Both the position numbers and the translations under genes were made by a program. From positions 455,183 to 519,182 of the forward strand of contig JACEEZ010018148.1 in NCBI GenBank assembly GCA_016584305.1: a stretch of DNA of 64,000 nt, written 5' to 3'. Shown piece after piece: positions 23,014 through 32,317 of the stretch. Under the pieces are notes generated by a model that did no database searches, had not been told where the DNA came from, and was given only the letters and a program-made list of their open reading frames with translations. This stretch comes from Chionoecetes opilio. Its lineage: Eukaryota > Arthropoda > Malacostraca > Decapoda > Majidae. Each line of letters begins with the position of its first letter. Positions within the stretch are counted from its first letter, which is position 1.

Positions 23014-23811
23014 GGGCTGATTCTGGCACGCTTGGCGGGGGCACGAGGGTCCTTTAGCTCCCAGGAGGCAGGAAGTCATCGCCTCAAGGCTCTGGCCGCC
23101 GCCTTCTCTCGCTGCCCTGCAAGACACGGTTGTCTTTCTCTCATCTGTAGCTGGGGCATTTTTCTTCTTCCAATTTTTACGCTTTATACACGCCACTTTC
23201 CCTTCCAGAGGCACCTCATCCTCTTGTGCGGAGTCCTCTTGCGTCTTGTCACCCTCTTCCTCTGGGATCACATTTTTAGTTCCACGCCAAGAAAAGCGAG
23301 AAACTAAACACCGGACATACAAAAGCATAAAACACTCCAGTAGACACACACAAACGCGCGTGAGTTTTGCTGTGAACACAGCGTGCTCGTGTTCGGCTTG
23401 AACCACCGCCACCTCGAGGCAGCCGAGGAACCGCCTCGTCTCGGCCAGGCGATTCCACCACGGCACACCCACCGGGGCCGCGCAGGCCTCCACTGGGTCC
23501 CGAGGTGGGGCGGGGCGCAGAGGTCCCAGCCACCACAAGGCAGTCAGGAGCTCCCGCACCTGCCAAGCCGTGGTGGTGTGAAGGCCCTTGTCCTTCCACG
23601 CCTGCACCACCTCGGACACCCTGAAGGCATCGCTCAGGGCTTCCTGCCAAGCCCTCCAGAGGATGGCAGCGATCCCCGTCACCATCATCATCACGCTCAA
23701 TAGAATGAGCTTACCTGACATTTTCTTATGCACAATAGATGGTTTTTCGTGATGTGATGAATTCGTGATGGTTTTAATAATCCCACATGGTTGTCTGGTC
23801 TCCGCACTCAT
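23014..23811 (-). CDS. Membrane-anchored protein of unknown function (segment 3)
   Basis: A 266-codon frame starts with ATG at 23811, 15 nt after the in-frame TAG that ends the upstream repeats. Near residue 32 it has a hydrophobic segment 'LILLSVMMMVTGIAAILW' preceded by Lys residues, fitting a single signal-anchor. A Trp-rich region follows ('VRELLTALWWLGPLRP'). A second hydrophobic, Cys-rich segment ('VCVCLLECFMLLYVRCLV', about residue 152) precedes an acidic patch and a basic C-terminus. GC content is well above the surrounding DNA. No homologous family is recognised. It is in frame with the RRM segment upstream, so it may be a second cistron or part of one long disrupted frame. Confidence 0.5.
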
Positions 23812-23826
23812 CTCTAGCCTCGCCGG

Positions 23827-23916
23827 CTAAACTTGTGGAATGACTTCCTCTCGCTTGACTTGTGGGGGGACTTCCTCTCGCTCAACTTGTGGAATGACTT
23901 CCTCTCGCTTGAATAC
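23827..23916 (-). CDS. Tail of the RRM frame: EREEV repeats beyond the hAT insertion
   Basis: The 27-bp repeat coding for 'QVEREEVIP'-like units continues here after the transposon at 23919-27521 and ends at TAG (23827-23829). The frame matches the side at 27530 once the inserted element and one target copy are removed. This shows that the insertion landed in a coding repeat. Confidence 0.55.
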   Translation of the reverse strand, partial: VFKREEVIPQVEREEVPPQVKREEVIPQV

Positions 23917-24339
23917 TGTAGGGATGTGCACCGGTTTTCGGTATACCGAAATACTGGTATTTTAGCACCGGTATTACCGGTATTACCAGTATTTTTTTCT
24001 TCGGTATACCGGTATCGGTATTGGTATTGCATCGGTATACCGGTATCGGTATATTATTTGGTCGGTATTGGATTTCGGTATTGTTTTTTTCTTTCGCAAC
24101 AGACCGGACTGCCGAGACACGTATGGTAGCGTAACGCTCATTGGCTCAGAGCCTCAGAATCTGAGGTGCGTGTTATCATTGGCCGATTACAGCTCAGCTG
24201 ACAATGCCCCTCTGACAATTAACCTCCCTCCCTCCCTCTACCCCTGAGGGAAGAGTCCCCCGGCAAGACCATCACAGAAAACGGATCATTACATATCACA
24301 CAGGCGTCACTATACAAATCTAGCCTAGATAAAATTTTC

Positions 24340-24490
24340 ATTATTGTTATTATTATTATTATTATTAATATTATTATTATTCGTCTTAGTCTAATATTAT
24401 TATGGTTAATAATGGCATCATCATTTTCATTATTGTTATTATTATTATGATCCAAATTATTATTATTATTTTATTATTAATATAATTATT
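24340..24490. repeat. (ATT)n microsatellite
   Basis: Interrupted (TTA)n/(ATT)n runs give poly-Asn or poly-Ile artefact frames. Confidence 0.95.
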
Positions 24491-24536
24491 TCAAAGATAT
24501 GTGTGTGTGTGACTGACTGTGTGTATTCATCTTCAT

Positions 24537-24810
24537 CTAGTTGTATTTTTACAGGGCCAGAGCAACGCTCGTATGGCCCCGTCTCCATATCAACATTTTT
24601 ATCATTCATTCCTTAATGCTTTGTGTTGACCGAAGCCACCACCCCGGAGAGCAGGTCACTAACCCCCGGCTAACACCCGGTACCCATTCACTGCTGGGTG
24701 GACAGGGGCTCGGGTTTTAAGGAAACAACCCATCTGTTTCGGCTCCGCCCGGGGATCGAACCCGGGTTGTGAACCGAGCGTGCTTCCCTTACACCACGGA
24801 GTACCCGTGT
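24537..24810 (-). mobile_element. tRNA-derived SINE (family 1), copy 1
   Basis: On the minus strand the head carries the B box GGGTTCGATCCCC (about 24751-24763) and a damaged A box. A body follows that contains CCATACGAGCGTTGCTCTGG (24562-24581). Copies 2 and 3 at 36362-36970 match throughout. A (GT)n run sits at the tRNA end. Confidence 0.85.
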
Positions 24811-24815
24811 GTGTG

Positions 24816-24825
<10 letters not shown>

Positions 24826-24890
<65 letters not shown>
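24826..24890. repeat. (GT)n microsatellite
   Basis: A pure (GT)n run sits next to the SINE head. Confidence 0.98.
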
Positions 24891-24891
<1 letters not shown>

Positions 24892-24984
24892 CACACCTCA
24901 GATAAGACTGACTCCTCGTATCTTTACCATCTATTTTGAAGGAAATCGCGTTTCACGTGTCTCCGTCTACGGCTCTACGCCTTT

Positions 24985-25045
24985 GAAATAATAACAATAA
25001 TAATAATTAAAAATAAATGATGAATTTATTACAATAATAAAAAAC

Positions 25046-25076
<31 letters not shown>

Positions 25077-25130
25077 TCAATGGTATTAATGATAATAATA
25101 AGTTATAATAATAATAATAATAACTCAGAT
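24985..25130. repeat. (AAT)n microsatellite
   Basis: Imperfect ATA/AAT triplets with short interruptions. Confidence 0.95.
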
Positions 25131-25338
25131 AAAATAATCATACGTCTGGAATGCGGCATGACGTTATCGCAGAGTTTTTCCTGGAATCTAATACTCCTAA
25201 ATTGTTTTTAGCCCAAAACCCCACTTCAAAATTATTCAATCGACATGGGACCAAGCCGCTTACCACCTACGATTTATTTGCGATTTTTTGAGCCTACTCT
25301 CATCAAAATTGAATTTACAGTTTCGGCTACCCAAAACA

Positions 25339-25339
<1 letters not shown>

Positions 25340-25393
<54 letters not shown>

Positions 25394-25397
25394 ACGG
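25340..25397. repeat. (CA)n microsatellite
   Basis: A (CA)n run is flanked by AT-rich DNA. Confidence 0.98.
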
Positions 25398-25608
25398 CTA
25401 CTCCTATAGTATATTAGATTACTGATGCAAAAAAAGAAATGGCCTACGCCAAATAACATTTTATTTTAGGGGGGTCTATGCTGTACTGGTAGGGGTTAAG
25501 AATTGTAAAAAAAAAAAAAAAAATGGCCTACGTCACAAAACTTTATGTTAGGGGGGTCTATGCTGTACGGTAGGGGTTACGAATTGTAAAAAAAGAGATG
25601 GCCGACGC

Positions 25609-26299
25609 CAGGGGCGGATTTATGGTGTGCGAGGCCCTATATAGGCCGGTATGTGGGAGTGCGGGGCCCTGAATGAAATGTTGGGTAAAATTCTAGAGTC
25701 CTTTCCAGCCCTTATTAGTGTCTTTTTTCTCCAGACCTTCACAGATCCCTTCAGATACCTCTAAAACGTAATTATAAAGTGGGGGAGAGATGCCCCCTAC
25801 AACGCTCCGTCCCCCCTATATTACCCCCGCCCTGGCCCCAAAAATAAAATTTCTAACCTAGCTTCACTACAACCTAACCAATAACCTCCTAACGAGATAT
25901 AAGGGTGGGAAAGAACTACAATTTTACCAGGTTAGGTTAGGTTAGTAATTTATTTTTTATTTTTTAATCTCTCCCCCACTTTATTATTACGTTTTAGAGG
26001 TATCTGAAGGGATTTGTGAAGGTCTGGATAAAATAAAACCACTAATAAGGGCGGGAAAAGACTCTAGAATTTTACCAAATGTGGTTCAGATTTCATATTA
26101 GTTGTATTGAAATATTTTCCTCCCATATTTTACATTATATTGGTACTAATTTGTGGCATATTATGGTACATGCAATGTAACAGTGTTCGAGCAAATAAGA
26201 TATGTCCAGCATTCAGATTTTCATTGAAAACATATTTTTTTCTCTGGGGTGCGGGGCCTAGGCCATAGTTTACTCGGTCCCCCCTTAAATCTGTCAATG
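25609..26299. mobile_element. Non-autonomous hAT element with internal inverted repeat
   Basis: The termini are CAGGGGCGGATTTATGG and, on the other strand, CATTGACAGATTTAAGG. A perfect 8-bp target duplication GCCGACGC is present (25601-25608 and 26300-26307). Inside, about 110 bp at 25685-25795 (TTCTAGAGTC to GTGGGGGAGAGAT) recur inverted at 25965-26085 around a short AGGTT repeat. No coding sequence. Confidence 0.85.
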
Positions 26300-26344
26300 G
26301 CCGACGCCACAGGAAACTTTATTTTAGGGGGGTCTATGCTGTAC

Positions 26345-26505
26345 TGTGGTCTGTGGTAACCCGGGAGTCACACTAGCCCTGTGTCCCGGGGTAACGGGTT
26401 CTCACCCACCACAGGCTCTAAGGGCTAATGCCACGGAGATGAGCACCGCATGCCACGCGCAGCTAAGCGTATGCTCCCATCTTTACCTTACCTTTACCTA
26501 TGCTG
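26345..26505 (+). mobile_element. SINE family 2, truncated copy
   Basis: It matches the 3' part of the SINE at 35970-36275 (GGTAACCCGG, CACACTAGCCCTGTGTCCCG, TGCCACGGAGATGAGCACCG) and lacks the tRNA-like head. Confidence 0.8.
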
Positions 26506-26589
26506 TACGGTAGGGGTTAATAATTGTAAAAAAAGAAATGGCCTACGCTATAGGAAACTTTATTTAAGGGGGGGGGGGCGATGCTGTAG

Positions 26590-27316
26590 AGCAGTGATTT
26601 TCAACCTTTTTCATCTCACGGGACAGTGAGCTAGACAATAAAATGATCGAGGCACACCATCGGTATTTAAGGAAAGATTTGATTATTTAAAAGAATAGAA
26701 ATGATAAGAATGTGTTCATGGGTTAAAAAAAACGAATAATTTATCGAATTTGTCGAAATAAACATTGCACCACACAGACGCAGCATTATACCTCTTACAT
26801 TACTGAGCACGTCAAAAATGTCCGCTAGTATCCACTTAACAAAAAGAAATTACTATGAATATTTGTTAAAAAACAACAAAATCACTGTTGGGTCGAAATA
26901 AACATTGCACCACACAGACGCAGCATTATACCTCTTACATTACTGAGCACGTCAGATAGACTGCCCAACGGTGGCGCCGGCTGCCCGCTCACGCAATACA
27001 CCCTCCCAGGCTTCACTCACGCATGCGCATTACTGCATGACAGTAGAAATTGACGGTTCTACACTACAGAATCCAGGAGAGAATGCCATTTATCCTTTAA
27101 TGCACAACACATTTATTTATTGCATTATTGAAAAATAAGAGTTTGATACATAATGTTAAAACGTATCTAATACAATTAAAAAAAAAACACTGGGAACCCT
27201 GTCCCATGACCCTTGTTTGAGGGAGGATCAACCACCCTACTCAAAACTCCCGCGGCACACCCTCGGATGCTTCGCGGCACACTAATGTGCCGCGTCACAC
27301 AGGTTGAAAATCACTG
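26590..27316. mobile_element. hAT (Charlie/Tip100-like ends) non-autonomous element
   Basis: The inverted ends CAGTGATTTTCAACCT (left) and AGGTTGAAAATCACTG (right) belong to the widespread hAT terminus CAGTGNTTTTCAACC. The flanks are similar (TGTAGAG on both sides, with four extra bases at the right), so the duplication is imperfect. A 60-bp stretch (GTCGAAATAAACATTGCACC...) is duplicated internally at 26753 and 26893. No transposase. Confidence 0.75.
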
Positions 27317-27529
27317 CCAGTGTAGAGGTTAATAATTGTCTGAGAATGGACAAGTAAAAAAACACACGAAAAAAACAAATACCGATACCGGTAATACCGG
27401 TATTCCTGTACGGTATCGGTATACCGGTATCGTAATTGATACCGGTGTGAGGACGTACCGGTATTACTCCTGCAAACCGGTATCGGCAATACCGGTATTT
27501 TCTTGATACCGCACAACCCTATTGAATAG

Positions 27530-28453
27530 TAGAGGGACTTCCTCTCGCTCGACTTGTGGAATGACTTCCTCTCGCTCGACTTGTGGAATGACTTCCTCTC
27601 GCTTGACTTGTGGAGGGACTTCCTCTCGCTCGACGTGTGGAATGAGCTGACGTCGCTGCACGCCGGCGACAGCGCAGCAGGTGTCGACTGAGGAGCCTTT
27701 AACGATGGACAGCGAATCTTGCAGCCCGACAGGTGAGGGAGTTGTCCATGTCAGAGGGCTACACCAGTTCTTCCTTGACCCTTCCAAACTATGCACATCC
27801 TTTGTGCTCGGCTTACTGCTGACCTTGATAGCGGGACAGAGTTCCTTGCCGCCCGTGGCAGGCGATGCCCCCGGCGGTGGGCAGGAGTCCCTCATCACGG
27901 CCGTGGCAGGCGATGCCCCCGGCGGTGGGCAGGGGTCCCTCATCACGGCCGTGGCAGGCGATGCCTCCGGCGGTGTGCAGGGGCCCCTCATCACGGCCGT
28001 GGCAGGCGATGCTCCCGGCGGTGGGCAGGGGTCCCTCATCACGGCCGTGGCAGGTGATGCCCCCGGCGGTGGGCAGGGGTCCCTCATCACGACCGTGGCA
28101 GGCGATGCCCCCAGCGGTGGGTAGGGGTCCCTCATCACGGCCGCCACGTCGATGTCTTCGCAGTACTTCTCATAGGATCCCACGTAGTTTCCCACGCGGC
28201 GCAGCAGGACATCGTTGTAACCTGCCTCTGCCAGGCGTGCGAGGGCGTCACGCAGCGCCTCGTTGGTGTGCTGTGCCTGCACGTAAGTAAACACCGCAAA
28301 GCCACGGTGGGACTCGCGGCGGTGGGGCAGGTGGCCAAGCATGTGCGCCACCCTCGTGGGTCCGAAGCTCTGGAAGATGTCCATGAGCTGCGATCGTGGG
28401 ATGGCGAAGTTGATGTTATTGACGAGGACAGTGAGGTGCTTCCAGCACACCAG
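27530..28453 (-). CDS. RRM-domain protein with two peptide-repeat blocks (segment 2)
   Basis: The minus-strand frame contains an RNA-recognition motif: RNP2-like 'LTVLVNNINF', then 'RSQLMDIFQSFGPTRVAHML', then RNP1 'HRGFAVFTY', followed by a second helix ('NEALRDALARLAEAG'). RRMs bind single-stranded RNA. C-terminal to it are about six copies of a 16-residue unit (MRDPCPPPGASPATAV), a linker, and 9-residue QVEREEVIP repeats. The frame is broken by a hAT-like element at 27521. There is no in-frame ATG between the TAG at 28454-28456 and the RRM, so translation would need the upstream segment or a non-ATG start. GC-rich, coding-like composition. The RRM call is sequence-pattern based. Confidence 0.55.
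27850..28135. repeat. 48-bp coding minisatellite
   Basis: About six units of 48 bp built around GGCAGGCGATGCCCCCGGCG (plus strand) encode the 16-residue repeat of the RRM protein on the minus strand. The plus strand is open too, but only as a consequence of the repeat. Confidence 0.9.
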
Positions 28454-28456
28454 CTA

Positions 28457-28621
28457 TCCAAGGCTGGCGACGGCCGCGTTGGAGGGCAGCGTCACCGTCA
28501 CCGTCACGTCGTCATCGTCCGAATCTGAATCCTCCTCCATTTCCACGGCAGGTTCATCGGAGTACTTTACAATGTTAGATTTTTTCATCCAGGCAAACAT
28601 TTCACGCTCAGCTTGGTTCAT
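28457..28621 (-). CDS. Acidic N-terminal segment of the RRM frame (segment 1)
   Basis: Fifty-five codons begin at the ATG at 28619-28621 ('MNQAEREMFAWMKKSNIVKY') and include a dense Asp/Glu/Ser run ('EMEEDSDSDDDD'). They end at TAG 28454-28456, directly followed in frame by the RRM. Acidic leaders next to an RRM are common in nuclear RNA-binding proteins. No splice sites that would remove the TAG were seen. Confidence 0.45.
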
Positions 28622-28786
28622 TATGTTTTGATTATTACTTAGTCAAGTGTGCAAGAACACGGACCTTCGCTGTATTAAGAAAAGAAACGCCGTCCTAGAG
28701 ATCGTAGCTTGGAGGTTCATCCTCGTGGTCGTTAAGTAAACACATGAGTAAATACGGAATAATGACTTATGGAGCGTCTTTTCCTC

Positions 28787-28960
28787 ACCCCTCAACTCCA
28801 ACCTCATTGGTTCCAATCTGCTGGCCGCACCAACACCTTCATAGTACAGAATAATGACTCTTATGTAGAGTGTTACTGCAAGCATCTTTCCCTCGCCCCT
28901 CAACTCCAGCCTCATCAGGTTCCAACCTGCTGGCCGCACCAACACCTTCATATATATAGG
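28787..28960 (+). promoter_or_regulatory. Tandem upstream repeat and TATA box, possible divergent promoter
   Basis: A block of about 60 bp (CCTCACCCCTCAACTCCA...CAACACCTTCATA, 28786-28842) is repeated at 28892-28951, about 106 bp downstream. The second copy runs into CATATATATAGGGGG, a good TATA box. A start site would then fall near 28980, just ahead of the candidate exon. The minus-strand RRM frame starts 165 bp to the left, so the interval could serve both directions. All of this is inference from motif and position. Confidence 0.35.
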
Positions 28961-28994
28961 GGGTTGCGGCTCTTACCGACACTGTGTTGTCATT

Positions 28995-29300
28995 GCAGCA
29001 ATATCTACACGACTATCGATCACAAGTAAGTATACCGTGCGTGCACATGTCTGCATCAAGGGAAGAAAGCGGTGGTTGCCAGTCCAGTGTGTCCAGTCTG
29101 TTTATGGTGACTGACTTCTCCCTTACAGATCATCATATTTGCGGCAGCTATAGAGGATATTCATGACTTGTTTTGGGATCAGTTTCGCCAAATACAGCGA
29201 GAAGATGGAGTTGCAGTACCACATATAGGATCACCTGTCGTCTCAACAACTCCCTCCTCTTTCACAGTGAGGAAGAGTTTATTCAGACTGTACCGGCTAC
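28995..29300 (+). CDS. Candidate host-gene exons with splice sites
   Basis: CAATATCTACACGACTATCG (28999) continues to CACAA and then GTAAGTAT, a consensus donor near 29030. TTGTCATTGCAG just before could be its acceptor, giving a 27-nt exon ('QYLHDYRSQ'). An acceptor TTCTCCCTTACAG ends near 29128. The following sequence is open, in phase with the first exon, for 57 codons with natural composition ('IEDIHDLFWDQFRQIQREDG'), up to the hAT terminus at 29301. There is no ATG in this frame, so it would be internal. No family recognised. GTGAGTAT right after the hAT element (32414) could be the original donor. Splicing is predicted by eye only. Confidence 0.35.
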
Positions 29301-29845
29301 CAGTGGCGGTCCTGGCTTGAATGGCGCCCTGGGCAAACCCTAACTTCGGCGCCCCCTTCGCTTCCGTTGTTACACAAAAAAAGTCAAACTTCAACACTAA
29401 ATATTTTTTTTATCAAGATACTAGAAACCCAAAATTTTTATCCGTAGCATTTCAAATAATGCAACAATTATTAATAATATATATAGAACCATAAATATAC
29501 AACATAATAATACCAAAATAATGAAAATGAAACTTAAAGTAATCGTCCAGACCATTTCATCATTCCTGATTTTATGTAGTTAGAGTATAGCCATTATCGA
29601 GTGTATCAACAATATGTTGTCACTTTTTGCATCCAGACAGCCGTTTTTTAGTAAACCGCAATCAAAATCTGTAAATTCCCCGAGCTTCGAAAACGCTGCT
29701 GGCAACTGGCAGACGATGCGCCACGGCTCGGTGACGTAACAGGAGGAAGGCCTCCTCTCCCGCGCTGATCAGAAGCACGTAAACACAAGAGATAAATATA
29801 GTACTTGAAGATTTTTGGGTGTTTCTGATAGATTTTTTTTGCGAT

Positions 29846-30030
29846 ATGCCACATGCATGCATCCTTTATGGGTGCAGCAAGACAGCTGTGCCTTTCGAGA
29901 AAAGTTTGCACACGTTTCCGACTGATACGACAACGTTAAATGTGTTGAAAAGATTAGTGCAGCGGACTAGGGCAGATTGGAACGGGAAGTTGAAATTTGC
30001 AAGGATTTGTAGTGATACACTCACCACACA
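29846..30030 (+). CDS. THAP zinc-finger domain fragment
   Basis: From the ATG at 29846 the frame reads 'MPHACILYGCSK', then 'SLHTFPTD', and 'ARICSD'. This is the layout of a THAP domain: a C-x4-C pair, the FP signature, a Trp, and the start of the final C/H pair. The expected final His-Phe is replaced by Thr-Leu and the frame then enters a (CA)n repeat. THAP domains bind DNA and occur in P-element-type and other domesticated transposases. This one is truncated. Confidence 0.6.
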
Positions 30031-30064
30031 CACACACACACACGTACACACCACACATACCACA

Positions 30065-30109
<45 letters not shown>

Positions 30110-30145
30110 CACACACACTCACACACACACTCACTCACTCACTCA
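30025..30145. repeat. (CA)n microsatellite
   Basis: A (CA)n run with AC/TC variants interrupts the THAP frame. Confidence 0.95.
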
Positions 30146-30193
30146 CCGGATGCTGTTGTGTTGCTGTGTGTCACCACCATCACTATCACCAAT

Positions 30194-30645
30194 TGTTGTG
30201 TGTAAGGGGGTTGTTGTGTGTAAGGGGTTGTTGTGTGTAAGAGGTTGTTGTGTGTAAGGGGTTGTTGTGTGTAAGGGGTTGTTGTGTGTAAGGGGTTGTT
30301 GTGTGTAAGGGGTTGTTGTGTGTAAGGGGTTGTTGTGTGTAAGGGGTTGTTGTGTGTAAGGGGTTGTGTGTGTAAGGGGTTGTTGTGTGTAAGGGGTTGT
30401 TGTGTGTAAGGGGTTGTTGTGTGTAAGGGGTTGTTGTGTGTAAGGGGTTGTTGTGTGTAAGGGGTTGTTGTGTGTAATGGGTTGTTGTGTGTAAGGGGTT
30501 GTTGTGTGTAATGGGTTGTTGTGTGTAAGGGGGTTGGTGTGTGTAAGGGGGTTGTTGTGTGTAAGGGGTTGTTGTGTGTAAGGAGGTTGTTGTGTGTACG
30601 GGGTTGTTGTGTGTAAGGAGGTTGTTGTGTAAGGGGTTGTTGTTG
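30194..30645. repeat. 17-bp minisatellite (AAGGGGTTGTTGTGTGT)
   Basis: About 26 units in tandem with few variants (an extra G, or GGAGG). The 17-bp period cycles the reading frame, yet on the minus strand a long 'TTPYTQQPLTHNNPLH' frame stays open by accident. It is not a gene. Confidence 0.97.
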
Positions 30646-30655
30646 CCGCTAACAT

Positions 30656-30841
30656 CTATTCCTCCGCCTCGTATTCTGGTTCAAATATATAGGGTTGGGC
30701 TCCCATCACAATCTGAGGTTCGTTTTCCTCATAGTATACGCGAGCAGCGTCATTTTTTTCGGTCTCAGATTGAGCATCGTACTCTAGATCTGTCACAGCG
30801 ACAGATTCACTGTCTGACACCGAAGTACAATCGCTCATCAT
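30656..30841 (-). CDS. Short acidic open frame of unknown function
   Basis: A 61-codon frame from ATG 30841 has natural composition and the C-terminal phrase 'GAQPYIFEPEYE'. That phrase resembles the N-terminal '..QPY.FEP' of several repetitive invertebrate protein families (P2X7-like/ZMYM-type, recalled only by pattern). It ends at the boundary with the 17-bp minisatellite, which may have truncated it. Confidence 0.3.
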   Translation of the reverse strand: MMSDCTSVSDSESVAVTDLEYDAQSETEKNDAARVYYEENEPQIVMGAQPYIFEPEYEAEE

Positions 30842-31189
30842 AACATTTGACGACAGGTGTCAGACAGATGTTTACATTGGAGCGTTCCTCCTCTGACGTC
30901 ATCAATAACATTTGTAGCCCTGTTGGAGGGATGAACATTTTTTTCGCGCTTTTTACAAAAGTCGTGTTATTAAGGAAATAAGGCCTGGAAATCAATTATT
31001 TTTGGTGGATTAGGTGTTTTGAATTCAACATAATTAGGCAAAAAAAAAAAATGGGTCTGGACAATTACTTTAAGTTATATACAAGCATAAAAACAAAAAC
31101 AAACAAATAGAGAAAATTGTTGTTTATGCCCCCCCCCCTCCGAAATTTACATCCTTCTAAGAAATCAGAATATACTAACAGTCGGTAAA

Positions 31190-31455
31190 AAAAATACGAA
31201 TCACATGAAGATCCACCACCCCACCTCAACTGCACTTGGGGTGACTGATCTTCATGTGGGTGAAAGTGGTTTAATAACGGGTTAGGTGTTAGTGAACTAG
31301 TGGGGGGCCAGGGGGGGCGTCTCCCCAGTTAGGTCCTGACAGTATTGGTCAATATGGAGTATTGTGTCATATGTCAATAAGTGGATAAAAGGTTGGCAAG
31401 ACTGGGCTGGCGGATCTTCAGGTGGTAAAATTGGGGTGGCGGATCTTCATGTAAT
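31190..31455. mobile_element. MITE with ACATGAAGATCC termini
   Basis: The inverted ends CACATGAAGATCCACCACCC (31202) and, on the other strand, TACATGAAGATCCGCCACCC enclose about 270 bp. Additional GATCTTCA motifs occur just inside each end. No coding sequence or clear target duplication. Confidence 0.6.
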
Positions 31456-32259
31456 CCAAAAAAATTATTACCTGTTCTAGCGATGTGACCGCGTCACCTG
31501 TCCGTGAACACCTACCTTCATTTGGTCGCACTAATGATTCACGTAATGCCTTGGACAAGCATCTAACACTAACACTAACCATAATTATTGATTCAGTACC
31601 TGAAATAAGAAATTTGGCCTGAAAAGGTAATCAGCTGATGGCGGGCAAATTTTCCATCCAGAGGCTAGCGAGAAATCTAGCGGATTTATTATACTGCTGG
31701 CGAAAAAAAATTGTGCCCCACCCCCTTGAAAAAGTTACTGGGTGAAAAAAATTCCGCCCCTGATTTATATATCTTTTAACGTATCCTACAACATTGGAAA
31801 TTTCCCTTATTGGGTTCAGAATCTAGGACAGTCAATACAAGCAAAGGAAACCATAATGATGTCACCTACCAAATCAGTAATGGGTTAGTTAATTTGTAAT
31901 GGTTTTGTTGCAGGCTACACACATTGCAAATTGCAATGATGCATGCTATTACTGTTTGAATTATGCTCCTGATGTCTTATACCTTTTCTTATCCATTTGT
32001 TTTGGCGCCGCACATACCCCAACGGTGTCAATTAAGACTAAGAGACTAGACTAAATATATGGAATAATGCAAGCGACTGCAGGAAGCCGAACACGCTGCT
32101 CCAAAGTTCTGCTCACAATCAGTTGATCGGTGATGCGCTCCACTTGCCGCCTTTAGTTACAAGCATTTTTATATACACAGTCCACTACCATGAATATATC
32201 TCTGACATATACTAACTACTAGAGCTATTATTTAATATTATTATTTAATATTATTATTA

Positions 32260-32317
<58 letters not shown>

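Larger units (their letters stand above)
25425..26590. repeat. Minisatellite of about 75-90 bp split by insertions
   Basis: The unit contains GGGGGGTCTATGCTGTAC, TAGGGGTTA.GAATTGTAAAAA and ATGGCC.ACGC. Copies begin near 25470, 25550, 26330, 26500 and 26565. Two of the intervals between copies are filled by a hAT element and by part of a SINE. Confidence 0.75.
23919..27521. mobile_element. hAT-like element with CCGGTATACC subterminal arrays
   Basis: The ends are TAGGGATGTGCACCGG on the left and, on the other strand at the right, TAGGGTTGTGCGG. Both are followed by arrays of short palindromes related to ACCGGTATACCGGT (23940-24085 and 27375-27510). The flanks TTGAATAC (23909-23916) and TTGAATAG (27522-27529) form an 8-bp duplication with one mismatch, though two extra bases (TG) sit before the left terminus. 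No transposase is visible in the 3.6 kb. The interior is an accumulation of SINE, microsatellite, minisatellite and further hAT insertions. It splits the EREEV repeat of the RRM frame. Confidence 0.7.

Noticed and set aside
22549..23307. Plus-strand frames opposite the RRM-locus segments
   Set aside because: They are shadows of a GC-rich minus-strand coding region. The minus frame has the membrane segments, acidic and basic patches and in-frame continuity.
30143..30655. A 170-residue minus-strand frame rich in Thr, Gln and Pro
   Set aside because: It comes from the 17-bp minisatellite, has no domain and no independent support.
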